A stretch of 64,000 nt of DNA from Microbacterium sp. SCN 70-27 (GTDB taxonomy: Bacteria > Actinomycetota > Actinomycetes > Actinomycetales > Microbacteriaceae), in contig MEEK01000020.1 of assembly GCA_001724425.1 (NCBI GenBank), forward strand, positions 1-64,000. Reading direction: 5' to 3'. This document shows positions 1 to 6,227 of the stretch, one piece after another. The position numbers were made by a program, and so were the translations under genes. Numbering within the stretch: position 1 is the stretch's first letter; each line of letters begins with the position of its first letter. Under the pieces are notes generated by a model. That model saw only the letters and a program-made list of their open reading frames with translations, did not search any database and was not told where the DNA came from.

Positions 1-165
1 AAACGTGCCGCGCCCGACGGCGTTTCGACTCGGCCCTGCGGCCCTCGCTCAACGACCGGGACGGCGCATCCCCTCGGGTCGTTGAGCGAGCGCAGCGAGT
101 CGAAACGTGCCGCGCCCGACGGCGTTTCGACTCGGCCCTTCGGGCCTCGCTCAACGACCGGTGGG
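1..165. repeat. Palindromic intergenic repeats (GTTGAGCGAG family)
   Basis: Three arms alternate in orientation: a CGTTTCGACTCG...CTCAACGACCGG arm (21-60), its inverse GGTCGTTGAGCGAG...GTCGAAACG (76-107) and a further CGTTTCGACTCG arm (123-161). The first bases of the window are the end of another unit. Each arm carries a small internal hairpin (for example GGCCCTGCGGCC). The same family recurs at 63241-63801. It lies downstream of lpd, so a role in transcription termination is possible but inferred. Confidence 0.85.
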
Positions 166-175
166 GGGGGAAACA

Positions 176-211
176 CTGACGCCGCCCCCGGCTTCGATGG
201 GGCGGCGTCAG
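176..211 (-). terminator. Hairpin terminator of lpd
   Basis: A perfect 13-bp stem (CTGACGCCGCCCC, 176-188, with its complement at 199-211) encloses a 10-base loop. It lies 45 bases past the lpd stop codon. Read on the minus strand it is followed by GTGTTTCC, a weak T-tract. The position and stem strength support an intrinsic terminator. Confidence 0.75.
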
Positions 212-255
212 TCGTGGTGTAGAGAGTACACCTGGTATCTATGCGGACAAACGGA

Positions 256-1656
256 TCACAGGTTGATCATGTGGCCCGCGAGGCCGTGGAACGCTTCCTG
301 CAGCGCCTCCGACAGCGTCGGGTGGGTGTGGACGTTCCGCGCGAGCTCGAGTGCCGTGAGGTCCCACTTCTGCGCGAGCGTCAGCTCGGGGAGGAGCTCC
401 GACACATCGGGGCCGATGAGGTGTCCACCGACGAGCTCGAGGTGCTCGGCATCCGCGATGAGCTTCACGAAGCCGACCGGCTCACCGAGCCCGTGCGCCT
501 TGCCGTTCGCCATGAACGGGAACGTCGCGACCTTGTACTCGCGACCCGTCTCCTTGTACTGCGCCTCGGTGTAGCCGAACGACGCGACCTGCGGCGAGCA
601 GAACGTCGCGCGCGGCATCATGCGGTAGTCGCCCAGCGTCATGGTCTCCGCGCCGCCGATCGTCTCGGCCGCGACGACGCCCTGCGCCTCTGCGACGTGG
701 GCGAGCTGCAGCTTCGCGGTGACGTCGCCGATCGCGTAGATGCCCGGGACGTTCGTGCGCATGAAGTCGTCGATCTCGATCGCACCGCGGTCGGTGAGCT
801 TCACGCCGGTGTTCTCGAGCCCGAAGCCCTCCACGCGGGGGGCGAAGCCGATCGACATGAGCACCTTGTCGGCCTCGATCTGGCCCTTCTCGCCGGTCTT
901 GTTGTCGCTGAAGCTGACGGTGACCTTGTCGCCCGAGTCGACGACCGACTCGACCTTCGTGCCGACGAGGATGTCGACGCCGAGGTTCTTGTACTGCTTC
1001 GCGATCTCCTTCGAGACATCCGCGTCCTCGTTCGGGAGCGCGCGGTCGAGGAACTCGATGATCGTGACCTTCACGCCGTAGTTCGTGAGGACGTACGCGA
1101 ACTCCATGCCGATCGCGCCCGCACCGACGATGACGATCGAGCCGGGCAGGTCACGCGTGAGGATCTGCTCCTCGTAGGTGACGACGTTCTGGCTCAGCGA
1201 GACGCCGGGGAGCAGACGCACGGTGGAGCCCGTGGCGATGATGACGTTGTCGAAGGTGACCTCTTCGGTCGAGCCGTCCGTCTTCGTCACCGTGAGGGCC
1301 TTCGGGCCCGTGAACGATCCGCGGCCCTCGTACTCGGTGACCTTGTTCTTCTTCATCAGGTAGTGGATGCCCTTGACGCGCCCGTCCGCGACAACGCGCG
1401 AGCGGTCGAACGCCGCCCCGAAGTCCGCGGTGAACTCGCCCGAGATGCCGAAGAAGTCGGCCTTGTGCTTCAGGGTGTGGACCACCTCGGCGTTCTTCAG
1501 AAGGGCCTTGGAGGGGATGCAGCCGACGTTGAGGCACACACCGCCCCAGTACTTCTCTTCGATGATCGCGACGGACTGACCGAGCTGCGCGGCGCGGACG
1601 GCTGCGACATAGCCACCGGGGCCCGCGCCGAGGACGACGACGTTGTAATGAGGCAT
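256..1656 (-). CDS. lpd: Dihydrolipoyl dehydrogenase (E3)
   Basis: A 466-residue FAD/NAD flavoprotein that reoxidises dihydrolipoyl groups of the 2-oxoacid dehydrogenase complexes in the cytoplasm. The N-terminal FAD motif is GAGPGG (residues 10-15), the redox disulfide is CLNVGC (C41/C46), a second nucleotide motif GAGAIG lies near residue 180, and the dimer-interface HTHPTLSE motif lies near 445. Length is typical of the family. The start ATG is preceded by GGAGG and by a TAGGCT -10 hexamer that overlaps the stop codon of the copC-like gene upstream, so it probably has its own promoter. No E1 or E2 gene is nearby, but garA/odhI, regulator of the 2-oxoglutarate dehydrogenase this E3 serves, is 1.6 kb away. 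Confidence 0.96.
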   Translation of the reverse strand: MPHYNVVVLGAGPGGYVAAVRAAQLGQSVAIIEEKYWGGVCLNVGCIPSKALLKNAEVVHTLKHKADFFGISGEFTADFGAAFDRSRVVADGRVKGIHYLMKKNKVTEYEGRGSFTGPKALTVTKTDGSTEEVTFDNVIIATGSTVRLLPGVSLSQNVVTYEEQILTRDLPGSIVIVGAGAIGMEFAYVLTNYGVKVTIIEFLDRALPNEDADVSKEIAKQYKNLGVDILVGTKVESVVDSGDKVTVSFSDNKTGEKGQIEADKVLMSIGFAPRVEGFGLENTGVKLTDRGAIEIDDFMRTNVPGIYAIGDVTAKLQLAHVAEAQGVVAAETIGGAETMTLGDYRMMPRATFCSPQVASFGYTEAQYKETGREYKVATFPFMANGKAHGLGEPVGFVKLIADAEHLELVGGHLIGPDVSELLPELTLAQKWDLTALELARNVHTHPTLSEALQEAFHGLAGHMINL

Positions 1657-1662
1657 GCCTCC

Positions 1663-1668
1663 AGCCTA
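1663..1668 (-). promoter_or_regulatory. -10 hexamer TAGGCT of lpd
   Basis: On the minus strand TAGGCT is followed by GGAGGC and then the lpd ATG. The TAG is also the copC-like stop codon. The six-base gap to the start codon would place the transcription start at or next to the ATG, although the GGAGG could also act as a ribosome binding site. Confidence 0.5.
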
Positions 1669-2211
1669 GTGCTCGCGGCGCTTGCGGTTCGCGGCCACCG
1701 TGGCCGTGAGAACGGCGATCAGCGCCACCACGATCACGGCCCCGAGAGTGATCCACACAGCCGTGTTGTCGTCGCCCACAGGCGCCACCTCAGTCGGCGA
1801 CGGGGCGATCCCCGTGGGGGCGATGGCGCCGCCTCCGACAGTGAACGAGTACTGGCCCGAGATCGGATGCCCGTCGCTCGAGACGACGCGCCACGTGACG
1901 GTCACCACTCCCTGCGCCGAGCCCGTGAGCGGCTGCGTCAGCCGGGTCCCGTCGATGACCGGATCGCCGGATGTGAGGTCGGTGCCGGCGGCATCCGTCA
2001 CCGACACGCCCGTGGCACCCTCCTCGGTGAACAGCACACCGCTGAAGGTGAGTTCGAGCTGCGCGGGAAGGGCCTCGAGCTGCGCTCCCGCCGCGGGGCT
2101 GGCGCCGATCAGCTCGTCATGCGCGAACGCGGGCGATGAGATCGCGCTGAGCACGACAGCGAGACAGGCGGCTGCGAGGGCGACGAGACGCGTGTGAATT
2201 CTGTGTGACAT
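1666..2211 (-). CDS. CopC-domain secreted copper-resistance protein
   Basis: A 181-residue exported, membrane-anchored CopC-like protein. The signal peptide (about 1-30) ends SSPAFA, so the mature protein begins HDELIGASPAAGA; an N-terminal His is a conserved Cu(II) ligand of CopC. A second conserved stretch, SSDGHPISGQYSF, lies near residue 115. A threonine/proline-rich linker is followed by a C-terminal membrane helix (about 148-172) and a KRREH tail, which is the YcnJ/CopC-with-anchor layout without the CopD part. The start was chosen where the signal peptide begins. The frame is open further upstream but that part is not protein-like. It is divergent from the copper-storage protein gene at 2326 and ends 9 bases before lpd. 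Confidence 0.88.
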   Translation of the reverse strand: MSHRIHTRLVALAAACLAVVLSAISSPAFAHDELIGASPAAGAQLEALPAQLELTFSGVLFTEEGATGVSVTDAAGTDLTSGDPVIDGTRLTQPLTGSAQGVVTVTWRVVSSDGHPISGQYSFTVGGGAIAPTGIAPSPTEVAPVGDDNTAVWITLGAVIVVALIAVLTATVAANRKRREH

Positions 2212-2221
2212 CACCCTGTCG

Positions 2222-2227
2222 AGCCTA
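2222..2227 (-). promoter_or_regulatory. -10 hexamer TAGGCT of the copC-like gene
   Basis: TAGGCT on the minus strand lies 10 bases before the ATG. On the plus strand TACCGT at 2259-2264 is a candidate -10 for the divergent copper-storage gene. The 114-base divergent region would therefore hold both promoters. I found no clear CsoR or CueR operator in it. Confidence 0.4.
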
Positions 2228-2325
2228 AGGGAGCCTGTCGGCGTCGGCGTGTGCGCGGTACCGTGGCCGCAATGGTGCAGGCGGGTCCCACCGTGAGGCT
2301 CGCCCCGACAGGAAAGTGGTGCGAG

Positions 2326-2724
2326 ATGGACATGAAGATGATGGATGCCATGTCGGCGGACATGATGTCGATGGAGGGCATGCCCGCGATGGACATGGCG
2401 ATGATGCAGGCCTGTATGGACGCGTGTGCCGCGTGCGAGCAGGCCTGCACCGTGTGCTCGACGCAGATGATGGACTGTGCGCCCGCGTGCATGAACTGCG
2501 CGGACATGTGCAACACCATGATGCGGTCGATGATGCGCATGCAGGGCATGACTCCGGCCGTCATGGTGGCGATGCTCGACGCCTGCATCGCGATGTGCCA
2601 GATGTGCATGGACGAGTGCATGGAGCACGCCGACCACAGCCCCGTCTGCAAGATGTGCGCCGACGCGTGCAAGGCGTGCATGGATGCCTGCTCCGCCGTG
2701 CGCTCCGCGATGGCGATGGCCTGA
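2326..2724 (+). CDS. Four-helix-bundle copper-storage protein (Csp-like)
   Basis: A 132-residue protein with 18 Cys and about 34 Met, matching the Csp/DUF326 family that packs many Cu(I) ions inside a four-helix bundle. Cysteines follow helical CxxxC and CxxC spacing in four blocks (ACMDACAACEQAC; MDCAPACMNCADMC; ACIAMCQMCMDEC; VCKMCADACKACMDAC). The first 30 residues are an MxxM-rich tail. There is no Tat or Sec signal, so this is a cytosolic Csp3-type protein rather than exported Csp1. The ATG is preceded by AGGAAAG; the frame extends 25 codons upstream but without a ribosome site. Its divergence from a CopC-like gene supports a copper role. Metal binding is inferred from family and composition. 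Confidence 0.88.
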   Translation: MDMKMMDAMSADMMSMEGMPAMDMAMMQACMDACAACEQACTVCSTQMMDCAPACMNCADMCNTMMRSMMRMQGMTPAVMVAMLDACIAMCQMCMDECMEHADHSPVCKMCADACKACMDACSAVRSAMAMA

Positions 2725-2776
2725 TCGCACGACGCCGCGCGACCCGTCGGGGGACGACGCGCGCCCGCCCGCGGGC

Positions 2777-3124
2777 TCAGTCGGCGAGGGTGTTGAAGAG
2801 GCGTCCGCCGACCGAGAGCGCGTGATACCGCTCGTGGAACGCGACGGGGGCGCCCGGCTCGACCGCAGCGGCGGCCCCCGCGGCGTTCCAGAGCGCGATC
2901 GCACGCCCTTCCAGCGTGTGCAGGAGAAGCGTGCCGTCGGAGGCATCCGTGTTCGTCACAAGCGCGTCCACCCACTCCGCCGGCGTCGCCGAGACGAGGC
3001 GCGCCTGGATGAGGTGCACCGCGTGGCCCGGTGCGTACGAGGAGCAGTCTCCGCCCTGCGCGCACATGCAGATCGCGTCCTGACGCACCGGGGCGGGCGT
3101 GAGGCGGTTGCGCTGCGTGGACAC
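2777..3124 (-). CDS. Small conserved-looking protein of unknown function
   Basis: A 115-residue protein I do not recognise. It starts at GTG behind a good ribosome site (GAAGGAGA, 5-base spacer) and a TAGCCT -10 at 3155-3160 on the minus strand. The N-terminal third carries a Cys cluster, CMCAQGGDCS (C19, C21, C27). The rest alternates beta-like segments (HAVHLIQARLVSATPAEWVDALV, then TLLLHTLEGRAIALWN), giving a compact mixed fold without a signal peptide or membrane helix. It is convergent with the copper-storage gene 52 bases away, so a metal-related job is imaginable but unsupported. Confidence 0.72.
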   Translation of the reverse strand: MSTQRNRLTPAPVRQDAICMCAQGGDCSSYAPGHAVHLIQARLVSATPAEWVDALVTNTDASDGTLLLHTLEGRAIALWNAAGAAAAVEPGAPVAFHERYHALSVGGRLFNTLAD

Positions 3125-3154
3125 GGGGTCTCCTTCTCGGGGCGGCGGGTCTTC

Positions 3155-3160
3155 AGGCTA
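3155..3160 (-). promoter_or_regulatory. -10 hexamer TAGCCT of the 115-residue gene
   Basis: TAGCCT on the minus strand sits 30 bases before the GTG start, with GAAGGAGA in between. It matches the TAGNNT consensus seen before many genes of this window. Confidence 0.4.
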
Positions 3161-3263
3161 GGTCGGTGGCGCCACGCGACGCGCGTCGCGTGACACACGG
3201 CGCAACAATGCGGAAAGGCGCCCCGCGACCGGATCCGGTGGTCCGGCGCACGGCGTCATCCGT

Positions 3264-3269
3264 TAGGGT
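3264..3269 (+). promoter_or_regulatory. -10 hexamer TAGGGT of garA
   Basis: TAGGGT lies 20 bases before the garA GTG and is followed by a strong GAGGAGGAG ribosome site. It is the only promoter candidate seen for the garA-ftsR pair. Confidence 0.4.
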
Positions 3270-3289
3270 GGGACGAGGAGGAGGACATC

Positions 3290-3781
3290 GTGGAACACAA
3301 CGATCGCGACGCGGCACACGGCGGCATCCGCCGCGGGGCGGATGAGGGCGCCGGCACCGATTCGACGCAGACGTTCGGCCACGACTCCGACCTGTCGTTC
3401 ATCCCGTTCGGCAGCGATCTCTCCGAGGCCGAGATCGACGCGATCGGCGCTCTGCCGTCGCGCGCCGCGCTGCTGCTGGTGCGTTCGGGCCCCACGGCGG
3501 GTGCCCGCTACCTGCTCGACGCGGACGTCGCGACCATCGGCCGGCATCCCGAGGCCGACATCTTCTTCGACGATGTGACCGTCTCGCGTCGGCATGCTGA
3601 GATCACCCGCACCGGCGGCTTCTTCGAACTCGTCGACCAGCGATCCCTCAACGGCAGCTACGTCAACGGAGAGCGTGTCGACCGCGCCGTCCTCGACGAC
3701 GGCGCCGAGGTGCGCATCGGCAAGTTCCGTCTGAACTTCTTCGTCTCTCCCGCAGATCGCGACGCGGCGGCCGGGTCTTGA
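3290..3781 (+). CDS. garA: FHA-domain regulator GarA/OdhI
   Basis: A 163-residue forkhead-associated protein. Family members inhibit 2-oxoglutarate dehydrogenase and adjust glutamate metabolism when unphosphorylated; phosphorylation of an N-terminal TT motif by PknB/PknG-type kinases makes the FHA domain bind its own tail and turns inhibition off. Here the FHA domain (about 65-150) shows GRHPEAD, VSRRHAEI and NGSYVNG in order. The tail carries DSTQTFG (T26/T28) at the place of the GarA phospho-motif, though it is not the classic ETTS. GTG start with GAGGAGGAG upstream. The neighbours ftsR and a second MerR reproduce the order of Mycobacterium Rv1827-Rv1828-Rv1830. Confidence 0.9.
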   Translation: MEHNDRDAAHGGIRRGADEGAGTDSTQTFGHDSDLSFIPFGSDLSEAEIDAIGALPSRAALLLVRSGPTAGARYLLDADVATIGRHPEADIFFDDVTVSRRHAEITRTGGFFELVDQRSLNGSYVNGERVDRAVLDDGAEVRIGKFRLNFFVSPADRDAAAGS

Positions 3782-4458
3782 CCCCGGCGGCAGCACCCCG
3801 CGGACGCCCGGCGTCCGCGGGTCAGTTGAGTATCGGCCAGGTGATCGCCCGGCTCCTGCCCGACTTCCCCGATCTCAGCGCGAGCAAGCTCCGCTACTTC
3901 GAAGATCAGGGGCTCGTCACGCCGCTTCGCACGGAAGCCGGCTACCGCAAGTTCTCGCCCGCCGACGTCGCCCGCGTGCGCACTGCGCTGACGCTGCAGC
4001 GCGATCACGATTTCAAGCTGGCGCGCATCCGCGAATACCTCGACGCGCATGACGGCGAGCCCGAGGTCGCGCTGCCGGCCTCGATCCTCGAGGCTCCGCG
4101 TCGGTATCGCCGCGATGAGCTGCTCGCCGCTGCCGGCGCGCCCTCGACACTCCTCGACGATGCCGTCAGCGGCGGCATGATCGCGGCGGGCGAGACCTTC
4201 GACGAGCGCGCCCTGACGCTCCTGCGCGCCCTCGTGGCGCTCGACTCCCACGGCATCCAGCCCCGCCACGTGCGCGGCATGCGCCAGGCCGCCGAACGCG
4301 AGGTCGCCCTCGTCGGCAGCGCGCTCGCCCCGCTCCTGCGGCGGACGGATGCCACGTCACGCGCGAAGGCCCACGACCTCGCGCCCGAACTCCTCCGGCG
4401 CCTCGACGAGGTGCGTGCGGCGTTCACGATGGCGGCGCTCGACCGCCTCGCGCCGTGA
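3778..4458 (+). CDS. ftsR: MerR-family regulator FtsR
   Basis: A 226-residue transcription factor matching the Rv1828/Cg1631 family, whose Corynebacterium member FtsR activates ftsZ. The winged-helix domain comes first (LSIGQVIARLLPDFPDLSAS, then SKLRYFEDQGLVTP and RTEAGYRKFSPADVARV, about 15-75), followed by a helical C-terminal dimer/effector region. The TTG start overlaps the garA stop, implying translational coupling; a later TTG (LSIGQ) is possible. The ftsZ promoter in this window (34277-34301) carries MerR-type dyads and is the obvious target, which is an inference. Confidence 0.9.
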   Translation: MTPAAAPRGRPASAGQLSIGQVIARLLPDFPDLSASKLRYFEDQGLVTPLRTEAGYRKFSPADVARVRTALTLQRDHDFKLARIREYLDAHDGEPEVALPASILEAPRRYRRDELLAAAGAPSTLLDDAVSGGMIAAGETFDERALTLLRALVALDSHGIQPRHVRGMRQAAEREVALVGSALAPLLRRTDATSRAKAHDLAPELLRRLDEVRAAFTMAALDRLAP

Positions 4459-4519
4459 CCGGGCCGCGACACGCCGAATCGGCATCGCGGATGTCGTTGC
4501 CGGTGGGGTCACCCTCATC

Positions 4520-4525
4520 TACCGT
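4520..4525 (+). promoter_or_regulatory. Candidate -10 hexamer TACCGT of the second MerR gene
   Basis: TACCGT lies 33 bases before the ATG and is followed by CACTTGAGTTC and a GGAGG ribosome site. The TTGAG element resembles half of the dyad at ftsZ, so autoregulation by a MerR protein is possible. Confidence 0.3.
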
Positions 4526-4558
4526 GGGAAGCACACTTGAGTTCGGCTGGAGGCGACA

Positions 4559-5104
4559 ATGACCGCGCAAGACGTGCCCGGTGACGCGCAGTTCGGCACC
4601 GACTTGCTGTTCACCGACGGTCTGCCGCAGATGGACGACGAGGTCGGCTACCGCGGCGCCGTTGCCGCCCGTGCCGCCGGCATCACCTACCGCCAGCTGG
4701 ACTACTGGGCACGCACCGAACTCGTCGAGCCGACCGTGCGTGGGGCCAACGGGTCCGGATCGCAGCGTCTGTACGGCTTCCGCGACATCCTCGTCCTGAA
4801 GCTCGTCAAGCGCCTTCTCGACACCGGTATCTCGCTGCAGCAGATCCGCACAGCCGTCGACCAACTGCGTGCCGCCGGCATCCGCGACCTCGCCGGGACG
4901 ACGCTCATGAGCGACGGCGCGTCGGTCTACCTGTGCACGTCCAACGACGAGGTCATCGACCTCGTGAGCCGCGGACAGGGCGTGTTCGGCATCGCCGTCG
5001 GGAAGGTCCTGCACGAGGTGGAGTCGACCCTGCTCGACTTCGATCCGCAGGCGCCGGACCCCGTCGACGAGCTCGCCGCGCGGCGGTCGAAGCGGTCGGC
5101 GTGA
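4559..5104 (+). CDS. MerR-family regulator, Rv1830 type
   Basis: A 181-residue regulator with the conserved GITYRQLDYWARTELVEP helix-turn-helix start (about 40-60), the GSGSQRLYGFRDILVLKLVKRLLDTG wing region and a C-terminal VSRGQGVFGIAVGKVL segment, all characteristic of the Rv1830 family. Mycobacterial members affect growth and division timing. GGAGG is placed 6 bases before the ATG. It ends at a block of palindromic repeats that separates it from the convergent ParA gene. Targets are unknown here. Confidence 0.9.
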   Translation: MTAQDVPGDAQFGTDLLFTDGLPQMDDEVGYRGAVAARAAGITYRQLDYWARTELVEPTVRGANGSGSQRLYGFRDILVLKLVKRLLDTGISLQQIRTAVDQLRAAGIRDLAGTTLMSDGASVYLCTSNDEVIDLVSRGQGVFGIAVGKVLHEVESTLLDFDPQAPDPVDELAARRSKRSA

Positions 5105-5115
5105 GTTCTGCTCTC

Positions 5116-5323
5116 TGATCTCGATACACCGGCGCTGATCTCGATACACCGACGCTGCGCGTCGGCACTCGATCACCGGTTGTGATCTCGATACACCGGC
5201 GCTGCGCGCCGGCACTCGATCACCGGTTGTGATCTCGATACACCGGCGCTGCGCGCCGGCACTCGATCACCGGTTGTTGTGATCTCGATACACCGGCGCT
5301 TTGCGCCGGCACTCGATCACCGG
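5116..5323. repeat. Tandem 47-bp palindromic repeat array (CTCGATACACCGG family)
   Basis: One partial unit (5116-5135) is followed by 47-bp units at 5136-5182, 5183-5229 and 5230-5276 and a 44-bp copy at 5280-5323. Each unit reads TGATCTCGATACACCGGCGC-TGC-GCGCCGGCACTCGATCACCGG. The core is an inverted repeat (CCGGCGC/GCGCCGG) inside wider CTCGAT...ATCGAG-like arms. Unit 2 has compensating changes in both arms (GACGC/GCGTC), evidence that base-pairing is under selection. The array fills the gap between two convergent genes. Confidence 0.9.
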
Positions 5324-5329
5324 GCGGCG

Positions 5330-6136
5330 TCAGGCGCGCTGTTCGCCGGCGGAGATGCGACCCGTGCGCAGCACGCGGTCGAGCAGCGAATCGAAGTCGG
5401 CGGCGAGCTCCTGAGCGGAATCGCCCGGCCAGATGTGCAGGGGCTTCGCGGCGCCCTGCGCCTGCTGAAGCGACGTGCGCTCGGGCAGCTGCGGCGACAG
5501 CACGAGCGGCCCGAACATGTCGCGCAGCTCCTTGATGCGGAACTGGTGCTCGATCGACTGCGGGCGCACTCGGTTGACGACGATGCCGAGCGGCTGAAGA
5601 CGGGGGGAGAGGCCGCGGCGGATCTCCTCGATCGCCCGGAGCGCGCGGTCGGCGGCGGCGACCGAGAAGAGCCCCGGCTCGGTCACGACGATGACGCGGT
5701 CGGAGGCCGCCCACGCGGTGCGGGTGAGGGCGTTCAACGACGGCGCGCAGTCGATCAGGACGAGGTCGTAGTCGCTCTCGATCGTCGCGAGGGCCTCTTC
5801 GAGCTTCCACACGTCGCGCACGCTCGGGTGCGGGCCGTCGAAGTTGATGGCGGAAGGGCTCCCGATCATGACGTCGATCGTGCCCGCGTGCACCTTCGCC
5901 CAGCCGCTCGAGGTGATCGCCTGACGGACGACCTTCTCCTTGGGATTGGCCAGGACGTCGGCGACGTTCAGCCGACCGGCGACCTGAATGTCCATCCCCG
6001 TCGACACGTCGGACTGCGGGTCGAGGTCGACGACGAGCGTCCGCACCCCTCGGGCGAACGCGGCAGAGGCGAGTCCCAGGGTCACGGTCGTCTTGCCGAC
6101 GCCCCCCTTTAGTGAGGAGACGGAGAGTACGTGCAC
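5330..6136 (-). CDS. Orphan ParA-family ATPase
   Basis: A 268-residue ParA/Soj-type P-loop ATPase with the deviant Walker A KGGVGKTT (10-17), VDLDPQSD (about 39-46) and LIDCAPSLNALT. Such proteins dimerise on DNA or membrane to position cargo. No ParB, parS or partner gene lies next to it, so it is probably not the chromosomal ParA. The GTG start has a TAACGT -10 candidate 8 bases upstream, fitting a leaderless message. It is divergent from pyruvate carboxylase and convergent with the Rv1830-type gene. Its cargo cannot be told from sequence. Confidence 0.88.
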   Translation of the reverse strand: MHVLSVSSLKGGVGKTTVTLGLASAAFARGVRTLVVDLDPQSDVSTGMDIQVAGRLNVADVLANPKEKVVRQAITSSGWAKVHAGTIDVMIGSPSAINFDGPHPSVRDVWKLEEALATIESDYDLVLIDCAPSLNALTRTAWAASDRVIVVTEPGLFSVAAADRALRAIEEIRRGLSPRLQPLGIVVNRVRPQSIEHQFRIKELRDMFGPLVLSPQLPERTSLQQAQGAAKPLHIWPGDSAQELAADFDSLLDRVLRTGRISAGEQRA

Positions 6137-6158
6137 GAGGCTCTACGTTACCGTCCCC

Positions 6159-6164
6159 TAGGCT
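6159..6164 (+). promoter_or_regulatory. -10 hexamer TAGGCT of pyruvate carboxylase
   Basis: TAGGCT sits 63 bases before the pyc ATG, giving a leader of roughly 55 bases. The opposite strand of the same 90-base gap carries the parA promoter candidate (TAACGT, 6145-6150). Confidence 0.4.
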
Positions 6165-6227
6165 GTGAGCACACTCAGGCACACCGACGCGCGCGGTCGC
6201 GCGTCGAACACTCACCGAGAGGCGAGC

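Noticed and set aside
5116..5323. Direct repeats as a CRISPR array
   Set aside because: Units abut without spacers, are palindromic and there are no cas genes.
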